64,000 nucleotides of DNA. It comes from Streptomyces sp. NBC_00353 (lineage in GTDB: Bacteria > Actinomycetota > Actinomycetes > Streptomycetales > Streptomycetaceae). Shown here piece after piece: positions 35,094 to 43,669 of the stretch (positions are counted from its first letter, which is position 1; every line of letters begins with the position of its first letter). Position numbers and translations under genes: made by a program. The stretch is from NCBI RefSeq assembly GCF_036108815.1, contig NZ_CP107985.1, forward strand, positions 4,402,001 to 4,466,000, read 5' to 3'. A model generated the notes under the pieces. That model ran no database searches. It worked only from the letters and a program-made list of their open reading frames with translations, and had not been told where the DNA came from.

Positions 35094-35696
35094 ATGACTG
35101 ATCAGCGCCGTCTCGTACTCGCCTCCGCCTCACCCGCCCGCCTCAGCCTGCTGCGCCAGGCCGGGTTCGCGCCGGAGGCGATCGTCAGCGGTGTGGACGA
35201 GGACGCGCTGTCCGCCCCCACACCGGCCGAGCTGGCGCTGGTGCTCGCCGAGGCCAAGGCCGCCGTCGTGGCCGCCCGCCCCGCGGTCGCGGGTGCCCTG
35301 GTCATCGGATGCGACTCGGTCCTGGAACTCGACGGCGAGGCGCTCGGCAAGCCGGCCGACAGCGAGGAGGCCACCGCCCGCTGGAAGTCCATGCGCGGCC
35401 GGGCCGGCATCCTGCAGACCGGCCACAGCCTGATCGACACCGTGACCGGGCGCACGGCCTCCGCGACCGCGTCCACCGTCGTCCGTTTCGGCGAACCGAC
35501 GGACGCCGAGATCGCCGCCTACGTCGCCTCGGGCGAGCCCCTCCATGTCGCGGGCGCCTTCACCCTGGACGGCCGCTCGGCCCCGTTCGTCGACTCCATC
35601 GAGGGCGACCACGGAAACGTCATCGGGCTCTCGCTGCCGCTCCTGCGCCGGCTCCTCGGCGAACTGGGATTCTCCGTCACCGACTTGTGGGTCTGA
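35094..35696 (+). CDS. maf: Maf-like nucleotide pyrophosphatase
   Basis: 200 residues from ATG 35094; ATG 35085 is possible. Maf/Ham1-superfamily proteins hydrolyse non-canonical or excess nucleoside triphosphates and can slow septation. LVLASASPARLSLLRQAGF is the N-terminal substrate loop, IGCDSVLELDGEALGKP carries the metal-binding Asp, and IEGDHGNVIGLSLPLL is the C-terminal signature. No Shine-Dalgarno sequence is visible, so the message may be leaderless or coupled. Convergent with the membrane-protein gene that follows. Confidence 0.93.
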   Translation: MTDQRRLVLASASPARLSLLRQAGFAPEAIVSGVDEDALSAPTPAELALVLAEAKAAVVAARPAVAGALVIGCDSVLELDGEALGKPADSEEATARWKSMRGRAGILQTGHSLIDTVTGRTASATASTVVRFGEPTDAEIAAYVASGEPLHVAGAFTLDGRSAPFVDSIEGDHGNVIGLSLPLLRRLLGELGFSVTDLWV

Positions 35697-35710
35697 TTCC
35701 CACGAACGGG

Positions 35711-36175
35711 TTACGCGGGCGCCGGAGCACCCTCTTCGGCGCCGCCACCCTTCTCGTTCGGGCTACTGGTTCCGCTCCCGTTGCCGTACGCGACCAGCGT
35801 GAGCACGATCAGGCCGAGCACGACCATCATGAACACGAACGCGGCCCAGCCGATCAGGCCCACCGTCAGCGCGCCCAGCACCCCGTGCACCACGGCGCAG
35901 CTGATCAGGGCGGCCCGGCCGACACGCCCGGGAGCCCGGTCGCGGATGCCGGTCAGCAGCAGGACCAGGCCGCACAGCACCAGGTACAGCCCGGCGACAC
36001 CGCCCATCACCCACGCCCCGGCGGACATGGCGGCCGGATCCAGCCCGGCGAGTGACATCTCCTGGTTGTCCACGACCGTGGCCAGGATGCCGTTGACGAG
36101 CACCATGCCCGCGGCCTCCCCGAACAGCACGATCGCGGCCACGAACGCCACCGGTCTGCGCACCACGGCGCTCAC
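35711..36175 (-). CDS. Four-helix membrane protein of unknown function
   Basis: 154 residues with four transmembrane helices: about 8-28, 55-75, 92-112 and 115-137 (for example AFVFMMVVLGLIVLTLVAYG). The C-terminus is an acidic Gly/Ala-rich tail. No recognised domain. It is divergent from accA2 across a 410-bp intergenic region with conspicuous inverted repeats, and conserved beside accA2 in Streptomyces as far as I recall. Confidence 0.75.
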   Translation of the reverse strand: MSAVVRRPVAFVAAIVLFGEAAGMVLVNGILATVVDNQEMSLAGLDPAAMSAGAWVMGGVAGLYLVLCGLVLLLTGIRDRAPGRVGRAALISCAVVHGVLGALTVGLIGWAAFVFMMVVLGLIVLTLVAYGNGSGTSSPNEKGGGAEEGAPAPA

Positions 36176-36586
36176 CCCTTGTTACCTGTAGTAAGTGCGG
36201 TAGCGCGGACCCTACTAACGGGTAATCATTCGGACAAGGGTTCTGACCACGTTCACTCGTCCCACTCGCCCCCATGCCCTCCGCACGCAGTGTTTACGCA
36301 CCCCGCTTGTCACGCCCCTCGTGCGTCGGGCAAAGAAACACGCGCTCGTTAGTAGGTACTCCACAAAGAAACGCCGGGAGCCACCCCTCGATCGAACAGA
36401 GACCTGGACCACACCTCGTGGCTACTGTGCGGTCATGAATCCCGGCGTACCGTGGTGCCACAAGGGATTTCGCGCCTCGAGCAAGCCTCGAATCACGCTC
36501 CGTGTGGGCAAGCTCACCAATGGGGACGGGTCGTAAGGCCGTGTCGGTAGTCCCTAAACTCAGCTTGTTTCAAGGAGGGAGCCATC
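36176..36586. promoter_or_regulatory. Divergent promoter region of accA2 and the membrane protein
   Basis: 411 bp without a gene and less GC-rich than its surroundings. It contains an imperfect inverted repeat, TTACCTGTAGTAA (36181-36193) against TACTAACGGGTAA (36212-36224). The 10-mer CCTACTAACG at 36210-36219 recurs inverted as CGTTAGTAGG at 36347-36356. The region ends with the accA2 ribosome binding site AAGGAGGGA. These look like operator sites for a dimeric regulator, possibly the TetR protein at 38493; this is inference. Confidence 0.5.
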
Positions 36587-38341
36587 GTGCGCAAGGTGCT
36601 CATCGCCAACCGTGGCGAAATTGCTGTCCGTGTTGCTCGGGCGTGCCGGGATGCCGGGATCGGGAGCGTGGCGGTCTACGCGGACCCGGACCGGGACGCT
36701 CTGCATGTGCGTGCGGCCGACGAGGCATTCGCTCTGGGCGGTGACACCCCGGCCGCCAGTTATCTGGACATGGCGAAGGTGCTGCAGGCGGCCAAGGACT
36801 CGGGGGCCGACGCGGTCCACCCGGGTTACGGGTTCCTGTCGGAGAACGCCGAGTTCGCCCAGGCGGTGCTGGACGCGGGACTGACGTGGATCGGTCCGCC
36901 GCCGCAGGCGATCCGCGATCTGGGTGACAAGGTGGCCGCGCGGCACATCGCGCAGCGCGCCGGTGCCCCGCTGGTCGCCGGGACCCCGGACCCGGTGTCG
37001 GGTTCGGCGGAGGTCGTGGAGTTCGCGAAGGAGCACGGGCTGCCGATCGCGATCAAGGCCGCGTTCGGTGGTGGCGGTCGCGGGCTGAAGGTCGCGCGGA
37101 CGCTGGAGGAGATCCCGGAGCTGTACGACTCCGCGGTCCGTGAGGCCGTCGCGGCGTTCGGCCGCGGGGAGTGCTTCGTGGAGCGCTACCTCGACAAGCC
37201 GCGGCACGTGGAGACGCAGTGCCTGGCCGACTCGCACGGCAACGTGGTGGTCGTCTCCACCCGTGACTGCTCGCTGCAGCGCCGCCACCAGAAGCTGGTC
37301 GAGGAGGCCCCTGCGCCGTTCCTGTCGGAGGCGCAGAACGCGGAGCTGTACGCGGCGTCGAAGGCCATCCTGAAGGAGGCCGGATACGTCGGTGCGGGCA
37401 CCGTGGAGTTCCTGGTCGGTGTGGACGGCACGATCTCGTTCCTGGAGGTCAACACCCGTCTGCAGGTCGAGCACCCGGTGACCGAGGAGGTCACGGGCCT
37501 CGACCTGGTCCGTGAGATGTTCCGGATCGCGGACGGCGAGAAGCTCGGTTACGACGACCCGGCGGTACGCGGGCACTCGTTCGAGTTCCGGATCAACGGT
37601 GAGGACCCGGGCCGCGGGTTCCTGCCCGCCCCGGGCACGGTGACCGTGTTCGCCCCGCCGACCGGCCCCGGTGTCCGCCTCGACGCGGGCGTCGAGTCGG
37701 GTTCGGTGATCGGCCCGGCGTGGGACTCGCTGCTGGCGAAGCTCATCGTGACCGGTGCGACCCGTGAGCAGGCGTTGCAGCGGGCGGCGCGTGCGCTGGC
37801 CGAGTTCAACGTCGAGGGCATGGCCACCGCGATCCCGTTCCACCGTGCGGTCGTCGCCGACCCGGCGTTCACCAGCGACCCGTTCCGCATCCACACCCGC
37901 TGGATCGAGACCGAGTTCGTCAACGAGATCAAGCCCTTCGCCGCCCCCGCCGACGTGGAGGCGGAGGAAGAGACCGGCCGTGAGACGGTCGTCGTCGAGG
38001 TCGGCGGAAAGCGTCTCGAGGTCTCCCTGCCGTCGTCGCTGGGCATGAGCCTGGCCCGTACCGGACTCGCGGCGGGCGCCAAGCCCAAGCGGCGCGCGGC
38101 GAAGAAGACCGGCTCCGCGGTCTCCGGCGACACCCTCGCGTCCCCGATGCAGGGCACGATCGTCAAGATCGCCGTCGAGGAGGGCCAGGAGGTCCAGGAA
38201 GGCGACCTGATCGTCGTCCTGGAGGCCATGAAGATGGAACAGCCTCTCAACGCACACCGCGCCGGCACGGTGAAGGGACTCGCCGCCGAGGTCGGCAGCT
38301 CGATCTCGTCGGGCGCCGTCATCTGCGAGATCAAGGACTGA
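36587..38341 (+). CDS. accA2: Acyl-CoA carboxylase alpha subunit (biotin carboxylase plus BCCP)
   Basis: 584 residues from GTG 36587. Residues 1-445 are the biotin carboxylase: VLIANRGEIAVRVARACRDA, the Gly-rich ATP lid AFGGGGRGLKVARTLEE and ECFVERYLDKPRHVETQ. A linker leads to the C-terminal biotin carrier domain with VLEAMKMEQP, where Lys549 receives biotin from BirA. It supplies carboxybiotin to beta subunits such as PccB for malonyl- or methylmalonyl-CoA formation. Strong ribosome binding site AAGGAGGGA. Separated from pccB by Maf and membrane-protein genes and probably transcribed alone, ending at the hairpin 38362-38405. Confidence 0.95.
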   Translation: MRKVLIANRGEIAVRVARACRDAGIGSVAVYADPDRDALHVRAADEAFALGGDTPAASYLDMAKVLQAAKDSGADAVHPGYGFLSENAEFAQAVLDAGLTWIGPPPQAIRDLGDKVAARHIAQRAGAPLVAGTPDPVSGSAEVVEFAKEHGLPIAIKAAFGGGGRGLKVARTLEEIPELYDSAVREAVAAFGRGECFVERYLDKPRHVETQCLADSHGNVVVVSTRDCSLQRRHQKLVEEAPAPFLSEAQNAELYAASKAILKEAGYVGAGTVEFLVGVDGTISFLEVNTRLQVEHPVTEEVTGLDLVREMFRIADGEKLGYDDPAVRGHSFEFRINGEDPGRGFLPAPGTVTVFAPPTGPGVRLDAGVESGSVIGPAWDSLLAKLIVTGATREQALQRAARALAEFNVEGMATAIPFHRAVVADPAFTSDPFRIHTRWIETEFVNEIKPFAAPADVEAEEETGRETVVVEVGGKRLEVSLPSSLGMSLARTGLAAGAKPKRRAAKKTGSAVSGDTLASPMQGTIVKIAVEEGQEVQEGDLIVVLEAMKMEQPLNAHRAGTVKGLAAEVGSSISSGAVICEIKD

Positions 38342-38361
38342 TCGCGCACGAAGTGTTCCGG

Positions 38362-38405
38362 CGAGGCCCCTGCGGAGTCGTACCACCGACTCCGCAGGGG
38401 CCTCG
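38362..38405. terminator. Hairpin terminator after accA2
   Basis: Perfect 19-bp stem, 38362-38380 with 38387-38405, and a 6-nt loop (taccac), 20 bp after the accA2 stop. Confidence 0.9.
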
Positions 38406-38492
38406 GCCGTTCGGCGGCCCGGCAGGAGGCGAGGTCCTCCGGTTACGCGATGGCATCCTGGACCCGGGGGCGGAAAAAGGGAGGACTGCGCA

Positions 38493-39092
38493 ATGGCGAT
38501 GAGCACGGCACAGACGCCGGGCCGGCCCATGCGCGCCGACGCGCGCCGCAACTACGACCGGCTGCTCGGCGAAGCCCGTACGGCGTTCGCGGAACACGGT
38601 ACGGACGCGTCGCTGGAGGACATCGCGCGCCGGGCGGGCGTGGGGATCGGCACGCTGTACCGACACTTCCCGAACCGGCACGCGCTGATGAGCGCGGTCT
38701 TCCAGGAGGCCCTGGGCTCACTCCTCACCCGCTCCCACGAGTTGGCGGAGGCGGAGAATCCGTGCGGCGGCCTGGTGGAGTGGCTGGGTGCGATCATCAC
38801 TCATGCGGGTGAGTACCGGGGGCTGGCGCAGGCGCTCATGTCGACGTCGCGGGACGAGACTTCGGCGCTGTCCGACTGCAATGTGCCGCTGCGCGAGGCA
38901 GGGGCACGGCTGCTGGCCCGGGCGCAGGCGAGTGGCACGGTGCGGGCGGATGTGTCGATCGGTGACTTGATGCAGCTGACGAATGCGATTGCGTTGGCGG
39001 CGGAGCAGGCGCCGGAGGACCCGGCGTTGGCGGGCCGCCTGCTGACGCTGACGCTGCAGGGGCTGAAGGGACCGCGCGCGACCGGGGGCTGA
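38493..39092 (+). CDS. TetR family transcriptional regulator
   Basis: 199 residues. The N-terminal helix-turn-helix is ASLEDIARRAGVGIGTLYRH (about residues 39-58), preceded by the usual RADARRNYDRLLGEARTAF helix. The C-terminal ligand-binding domain contains CGGLVEWLGAIITHAGEYRG and resembles the SbtR-like TetR C-terminal type. It probably represses neighbouring genes and its own; no binding site could be assigned. Located after accA2 and convergent with the DeoR-type regulator. Confidence 0.9.
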   Translation: MAMSTAQTPGRPMRADARRNYDRLLGEARTAFAEHGTDASLEDIARRAGVGIGTLYRHFPNRHALMSAVFQEALGSLLTRSHELAEAENPCGGLVEWLGAIITHAGEYRGLAQALMSTSRDETSALSDCNVPLREAGARLLARAQASGTVRADVSIGDLMQLTNAIALAAEQAPEDPALAGRLLTLTLQGLKGPRATGG

Positions 39093-39104
39093 GGCGGGCC
39101 GAAG

Positions 39105-39123
39105 CCGGGGGCTGTGCCCCCGG
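39105..39123. terminator. Short GC hairpin after the TetR gene
   Basis: 8-bp stem CCGGGGGC / GCCCCCGG with a TGT loop. A second, 14-bp imperfect stem (39139-39152 with 39188-39201, based on GGGCTGTCCCGTA) follows and abuts the convergent DeoR stop codon. Confidence 0.65.
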
Positions 39124-39200
39124 ACCCTCGAAGACCCAAGGGCTGTCCCGTAATCCCTGGCGGGCGCACGACGACGGCCACGGCACCTACGGGACAACCC

Positions 39201-40166
39201 TCAGCGGCGGCGCAGGTCCGCCACGCGGGCGCGGTCGCCCGGGGACTGGTCCGTCAAGGACGCAGCCGCACTGCGCAGTTGCGGACCGGGTCCGCCGTGC
39301 GTGGTGCGACGCTGGCCGGGAAGCGGCATGTCCCGGCGTGCCTGGCGGCCCGGAGACAGGGAGTCCGCCCCGGCGGGGCCCGTCCCCCCACCGGCCACCG
39401 CGATCTGCACACCCTGGTCCGCCAGGGCCTGCAGTTCGGTGGCGGCCCGGTCGTCATGGCCCGCGGGTTCGTCCGTCACCAGGCGGGTGATCAGGTCCGT
39501 CGGCACCGTCTGGAACATGGTGTCGGAGCCGAGTTTGGTGTGGTCCGCGAGGACCACCACCTCCGCGGCGGCCTGCACCAACGCCCGGTCCACGCTCGCC
39601 GAGAGCATGTTGGACGTGGACAGCCCACGCTCTGCGGTGAGCCCGCTCCCGGACAGGAACGCGCGCGACACCCGCAGGCCCTGGAGCGACTGTTCCGCAC
39701 CACTGCCCACCAGGGCGTAGTTGGAGCCGCGCAGGGTGCCACCGGTCATCACCACTTCCACCCGGTTGGCATGGGCCAACGCCTGGGCGACCAGCAGTGA
39801 GTTGGTGACGACGGTCAGGCCGGGGATCCGCGCGAGCCGACGGGCCAGCTCCTGCGTGGTCGTGCCGGCACCGACGACGATGGCCTCGCCCTCTTCGACG
39901 AGGCCCGCGGCCAGGTCGGCGATGGCCGTCTTCTCGGCGGTGGCGAGATGGGATTTCTGCGGAAAGCCGGACTCCCGCGTAAAACCGCCCGGCAGTACCG
40001 CACCGCCGTGCCGGCGGTCGAGGAGTCCTTCTGCCTCCAGTGCCCGCACGTCCCGCCGTACGGTCACTTCGGAGGTCTGGACGACGCGGGCGAGCTCGCG
40101 GAGCGATACTGCCCCGTTGGCGCGCACCATTTCGAGGATCAACTGACGACGTTCTGCAGCGAACAC
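39201..40166 (-). CDS. DeoR family transcriptional regulator
   Basis: 321 residues. The N-terminal DeoR helix-turn-helix is VSLRELARVVQTSEVTVRRD (residues 20-39), followed by RRHGGAVLP. The sugar-phosphate-sensing DeoRC domain (about 75-245) has VGAGTTTQELARRLA and GGTLRGSNYALVGSGAEQSL. The last roughly 60 residues are a low-complexity Gly/Arg/Pro-rich extension beyond the usual DeoR length. DeoR proteins respond to phosphorylated sugars. It lies about 2.4 kb before the nucleoside-salvage genes, so it is one candidate for the CTACGCGCGTAG repressor, though no such site lies at its own promoter. Confidence 0.88.
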   Translation of the reverse strand: MFAAERRQLILEMVRANGAVSLRELARVVQTSEVTVRRDVRALEAEGLLDRRHGGAVLPGGFTRESGFPQKSHLATAEKTAIADLAAGLVEEGEAIVVGAGTTTQELARRLARIPGLTVVTNSLLVAQALAHANRVEVVMTGGTLRGSNYALVGSGAEQSLQGLRVSRAFLSGSGLTAERGLSTSNMLSASVDRALVQAAAEVVVLADHTKLGSDTMFQTVPTDLITRLVTDEPAGHDDRAATELQALADQGVQIAVAGGGTGPAGADSLSPGRQARRDMPLPGQRRTTHGGPGPQLRSAAASLTDQSPGDRARVADLRRR

Positions 40167-40238
40167 GAAACTGACAGTAACGTGACCGAGCGAGGGTTTT
40201 CAGCAGTTTGCGCCGAAAAACAGAAGTTGTACATACAA

Positions 40239-40266
40239 GGGGCCGCCAAGTGGTATAGGCGGCCCC
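40239..40266. terminator. Hairpin between the DeoR and LpdA genes
   Basis: Perfect 9-bp stem GGGGCCGCC / GGCGGCCCC with a 10-nt loop (40239-40247 and 40258-40266), followed on the plus strand by GTTGTTGTT. It lies downstream of the minus-strand LpdA gene. Confidence 0.6.
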
Positions 40267-40344
40267 GTTGTTGTTCCCTACTGACCGGACATCGGCATCC
40301 CACCCGTCTGACTTGCCGGGAGTTGCCGGGGAATGCCGGGTTTT

Positions 40345-41784
40345 CTAGGCCTCGCCGGCGCGCTTCCGGGTGTGCAACTGACGTGCCACTTCCGCGATCG
40401 ATCCCGACAGGGACGGATACACAGTGAAGGCGTTTGCGATCTGTTCCACCGTCAGATTGTTGTCGACCGCGATCGAGATGGGGTGGATCAGCTCGCTGGC
40501 CCGCGGTGCGACGACACAGCCGCCGACCACGATGCCGGTGCCGGGCCGGCAGAGGATCTTGACGAAGCCGTCCCGGATGCCCTGCATCTTGGCGCGCGGG
40601 TTGCGCAGCAGCGGCAGCTTCACCACGCGCGCGTCGATCGCGCCCGAGTCGACGTCCGCCTGGGTGTAGCCGACGGTGGCGATCTCCGGGTCGGTGAAGA
40701 CGTTCGAGGAGACCGTCTTCAGGTTCAGCGGGGCGACCGCGTCACCGAGGAAGTGGTACATCGCGATCCGGCCCTGCATCGCGGCGACCGAGGCGAGCGC
40801 GAAGATGCCGGTGACGTCACCGGCCGCGTACACGCCGGGGGCGCTGGTGCGGGAGACCTTGTCGGTCCAGATGTGGCCGGACTCCTTGAGCCGGACCCCG
40901 GCCTCCTCCAGACCCATGCCCGCGCTGTTCGGGATCGCGCCGACCGCCATCAGACAGTGCGAACCGGTGATCACGCGGCCGTCGGAGAGCGTGACCTCGA
41001 CCCGGTCGCCGACCCTCTTCGCCGCCTGGGCGCGCGAACGGGCCATGACGTTCATGCCGCGGCGCCGGAAGACGTCCTCCAGCACGGCGGCCGCGTCCGG
41101 GTCCTCGCCGGGCAGCACCCGGTCGCGGGACGAGACGAGGGTGACGCGCGAGCCCAGCGCCTGGTAGGCGCCGGCGAACTCGGCACCGGTGACACCGGAG
41201 CCGACCACGATGAGCTCCTCGGGGAGCTCGTCGAGGTCGTAGACCTGGGTCCAGTTCAGAATGCGCTCGCCGTCGGGGAGCGCGTCCGGGATCTCCCGGG
41301 GGTGGCCGCCGGTCGCGATCAGCACGGCGTCGGCGGTGAGCGTCTCCTCCGTGCCGTCGGCCGCGGTCACCACGACCTTGCGGGAGCCGTCGGCGGCCTG
41401 GAGGCCTTCCAGCCTGCCCCGGCCGCGCATCACGCGTGCACCCGCACGGGTGACGGAGGCGGTGATGTCGTGGGACTGGGCGAGCGCCAGGCGCTTCACG
41501 CGTCGGTTGACCTTGCCGAGGTCCACGCCGACCACCCGCGCCGCCTGCTCGATGTGCGGCGTGTCGTCGGCGACGATGATGCCCAACTCCTCGTACGAAG
41601 AGTCGAAGGTGGTCATCACCTCTGCCGTCGCGATCAGGGTCTTCGAGGGCACGCAGTCGGTGAGTACCGACGCGCCGCCGAGGCCGTCGCAGTCGACGAC
41701 GGTCACCTCCGCGCCGAGCTGGGCGCCCACCAATGCCGCCTCGTACCCGCCGGGTCCGCCGCCGATGATCACGATCCGGGTCAC
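40345..41784 (-). CDS. lpdA: NAD(P)H-quinone reductase of the LpdA type (flavoprotein disulfide reductase family)
   Basis: 479 residues with the dihydrolipoamide-dehydrogenase fold: FAD-binding VIIGGGPGGYEAALVGAQLG at the N-terminus, a second NAD-binding GSGVTGAEFAGAYQ near residue 185, and a C-terminal dimerisation domain. The redox-active CxxxxC is broken: the segment reads GGASVLTDCVPSK, keeping one Cys only. The same change is known in mycobacterial LpdA (Rv3303c), which reduces quinones rather than lipoamide; I therefore prefer that annotation over dihydrolipoyl dehydrogenase. Divergent from the gamma-glutamylcyclotransferase-like gene. Confidence 0.85.
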   Translation of the reverse strand: MTRIVIIGGGPGGYEAALVGAQLGAEVTVVDCDGLGGASVLTDCVPSKTLIATAEVMTTFDSSYEELGIIVADDTPHIEQAARVVGVDLGKVNRRVKRLALAQSHDITASVTRAGARVMRGRGRLEGLQAADGSRKVVVTAADGTEETLTADAVLIATGGHPREIPDALPDGERILNWTQVYDLDELPEELIVVGSGVTGAEFAGAYQALGSRVTLVSSRDRVLPGEDPDAAAVLEDVFRRRGMNVMARSRAQAAKRVGDRVEVTLSDGRVITGSHCLMAVGAIPNSAGMGLEEAGVRLKESGHIWTDKVSRTSAPGVYAAGDVTGIFALASVAAMQGRIAMYHFLGDAVAPLNLKTVSSNVFTDPEIATVGYTQADVDSGAIDARVVKLPLLRNPRAKMQGIRDGFVKILCRPGTGIVVGGCVVAPRASELIHPISIAVDNNLTVEQIANAFTVYPSLSGSIAEVARQLHTRKRAGEA

Positions 41785-41865
41785 GAAAAGTCCGCCTCGC
41801 GTATGTCATCCCGCGGCCGTCTGCCGCCCCGGCCGGGGGTCCGGGGGATCACCCCGGGGGAATGC

Positions 41866-41875
41866 AGTACGTACT
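41866..41875. promoter_or_regulatory. 10-bp palindrome upstream of lpdA
   Basis: AGTACGTACT, 82 bp upstream of the lpdA start in the 260-bp divergent region. It could be an operator; the evidence is only symmetry and position. Confidence 0.25.
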
Positions 41876-42046
41876 CCATTGTCCCGCACGCGCCAAGATG
41901 CTTCGCCCCGGGGCCCTCCATACGGGAGAGCGGCCCCCGGACGAGCCGTCGGCGGAGCCCTCGGCCCGATCCCCGGCAGAACCCTCGCCGGGGACTTCGT
42001 CACAGGAATCGCCGCTCGCCGGGCCGCCTCCCGTACCCTCGATCCC

Positions 42047-42484
42047 ATGTCGCTCTACGCCGCGTACGCCGGCAACCTCGACGCGCGGCTGATGACCCGC
42101 CGCGCACCGCATTCCCCGCTGCGCGGCACCGGCTGGCTCAACGGCTGGCGGCTGACCTTCGGCGGGGAGCAGATGGGCTGGGAAGGCGCGCTGGCCACGG
42201 TGGTGGAGGCGCCGCGTTCGCAGGTCTTCGTGGCGCTGTACGACCTGGCGCCGATGGACGAGGACTCCATGGACCGGTGGGAGGGTGTCGGCCTCGACAT
42301 CTACCGGCGGATGCGGGTGCGGGTGCACACCCTGGACGGCGAGGAGCCGGCCTGGATGTACGTGCTGAACGCGTACGAGGGCGGGCTGCCGTCCGCCCGG
42401 TATCTGGGCGAGGTGGCGGACGCCGCCGAGTCGGCGGGCGCGCCGCACGACTACGTGATGGAGCTGCGCAAGCGCCCCTGCTGA
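42047..42484 (+). CDS. Gamma-glutamylcyclotransferase-like protein
   Basis: 145 residues from ATG 42047. YAAYAGNLDARLMTRRAPHS is the substrate-binding YGSNL-like motif at the N-terminus (here YAGNL), and the fold continues with TGWLNGWRLTFGG and VALYDLAPMDEDSMDRWEGV. The last contains the acidic residue expected for the catalytic Glu. AIG2/GGCT enzymes release 5-oxoproline from gamma-glutamyl compounds. The substrate in mycothiol-using bacteria is unclear. Upstream of the purine nucleoside phosphorylase gene, in the same direction, with a separate promoter between them. Confidence 0.85.
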   Translation: MSLYAAYAGNLDARLMTRRAPHSPLRGTGWLNGWRLTFGGEQMGWEGALATVVEAPRSQVFVALYDLAPMDEDSMDRWEGVGLDIYRRMRVRVHTLDGEEPAWMYVLNAYEGGLPSARYLGEVADAAESAGAPHDYVMELRKRPC

Positions 42485-42552
42485 GCCACACATTCCCCCC
42501 ACTTTTTGTATGAAAGCACGAAGAGTCGTGTGCAGACTCTCTGCATGGGCAT

Positions 42553-42564
42553 CTACGCGCGTAG
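42553..42564. promoter_or_regulatory. Nucleoside-regulon operator, punA copy, with -10 element
   Basis: Perfect palindrome CTACGCGCGTAG ending 25 bp before the punA GTG. A TANNNT hexamer (TACGCT, 42577-42582) lies 7 bp before the GTG, predicting transcription from the start codon itself. Identical palindromes precede deoC and add. Confidence 0.8.
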
Positions 42565-42589
42565 GGATTCACCGGTTACGCTCATCCGC

Positions 42590-43414
42590 GTGAACGCATC
42601 TGTTATTCCGGACAACATCCAGGGCGACCCGCACGCCGCCGCTGCCGACGCCGCCGCGCGACTGCGCGAGCTGACCGGCGCCGAGACCCACGACGTCGCG
42701 CTCGTGATGGGTTCCGGCTGGGCACCTGCGGGCGACGCGCTCGGCACGCCGGAGGCCGAGTTCCCGGTGACCGACCTGCCCGGCTTCCCGGCGCCGGCCG
42801 TCGAGGGCCACGGTGGCACGATCCGCTCGTACCGGATCGGCGAGAAGCGGGCCCTGGTCTTCCTCGGCCGCACGCACTTCTACGAGGGCCGCGGCGTCGC
42901 CGCCGTCGCACACGGCGTCCGTACCGCCGTCGCCGCAGGCTGCAAGACCATCGTCCTGACGAACGGCTGCGGCGGTCTGCGCGAGGGCATGCGCCCCGGC
43001 CAGCCGGTCCTGATCAGCGACCACATCAACCTGACCGCGGCCTCGCCGATCATCGGCGCCAACTTCGTCGACCTGACCGACCTGTACTCGCCGCGGCTGC
43101 GCGCGCTGTGCAAGGAGATCGACGAGACGCTCGAAGAGGGCGTGTACGTGCAGTTCCCCGGCCCGCACTACGAGACTCCGGCCGAGATCAACATGGTGCG
43201 GGTCATGGGCGGCGACCTGGTGGGCATGTCGACCGTGCTCGAAGCGATCGCTGCGCGGGAGGCGGGGGCCGAGGTGCTGGGTATTTCGCTCGTCACGAAT
43301 CTGGCTGCCGGGTTGAGCGGGGAGCCGCTGAACCATGAAGAGGTACTGCAGGCGGGGCGGGACTCGGCGACCCGGATGGGGTCGTTGCTGGCGCGGGTGC
43401 TGGACCGCATCTGA
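42590..43414 (+). CDS. punA: Purine nucleoside phosphorylase (trimeric type)
   Basis: 274 residues from GTG 42590. It phosphorolyses purine (deoxy)nucleosides to base and (deoxy)ribose 1-phosphate. The family features are VALVMGSGWAPAGDALG near the N-terminus, GRTHFYEG, LTNGCGGLREGMRPGQPVLI, the active-site QFPGPHYETPAEINMVR and the C-terminal LVTNLAAGLSGEPLNHEEV. The last carries the Asn that selects 6-oxopurines in low-molecular-mass trimeric PNPs. The start is supported by the predicted leaderless promoter. The product feeds the phosphohexomutase encoded next and DeoC. Confidence 0.94.
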   Translation: MNASVIPDNIQGDPHAAAADAAARLRELTGAETHDVALVMGSGWAPAGDALGTPEAEFPVTDLPGFPAPAVEGHGGTIRSYRIGEKRALVFLGRTHFYEGRGVAAVAHGVRTAVAAGCKTIVLTNGCGGLREGMRPGQPVLISDHINLTAASPIIGANFVDLTDLYSPRLRALCKEIDETLEEGVYVQFPGPHYETPAEINMVRVMGGDLVGMSTVLEAIAAREAGAEVLGISLVTNLAAGLSGEPLNHEEVLQAGRDSATRMGSLLARVLDRI

Positions 43415-43449
43415 GCGGGCGCCGCTCCTGCGGCGGGCGGTTTTCCCTG

Positions 43450-43590
43450 CCCGCCCCTTCCCGAGACCGGGGCCCCGCCCCGGACCCCGGCCCCTCGATC
43501 GCCGGACGGGCTGACAGTTTTGCCCGGCAGCGGTATTCCGAGGAGCGAGGGTCCGGGGGGCGGCACCCCCCGGTTTCGGGAAGGGGCGGG
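43450..43590. repeat. Long inverted repeat between punA and the phosphohexomutase gene
   Basis: 23-bp arms at 43450-43472 and 43568-43590, beginning CCCGCCCCTTCCCGAGACC and complementary except for one position, separated by 95 bp. The inner sequence also pairs in part (CCCCGGACCC against GGGTCCGGGG). It contains GCCGGACGGGC, which recurs in terminators of this window. It may form one large imperfect hairpin that attenuates read-through. Confidence 0.8.
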
Positions 43591-43669
43591 TGAGGGAACA
43601 GGCCCCGCGCAGCGGCCCACCGACCCGCACCCCGAAGAAAAACCATCCCCTCCCCGAAAGGCGGACACC

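Noticed and set aside
36215..36412. 65-residue minus-strand frame in the accA2 upstream region
   Set aside because: Weak third-position GC, no ribosome binding site, and it overlaps the inverted repeats that look regulatory.
39948..40427. 159-residue plus-strand frame spanning the DeoR start and the LpdA end
   Set aside because: Covers the DeoR promoter and a hairpin, with atypical codon use and no homology.
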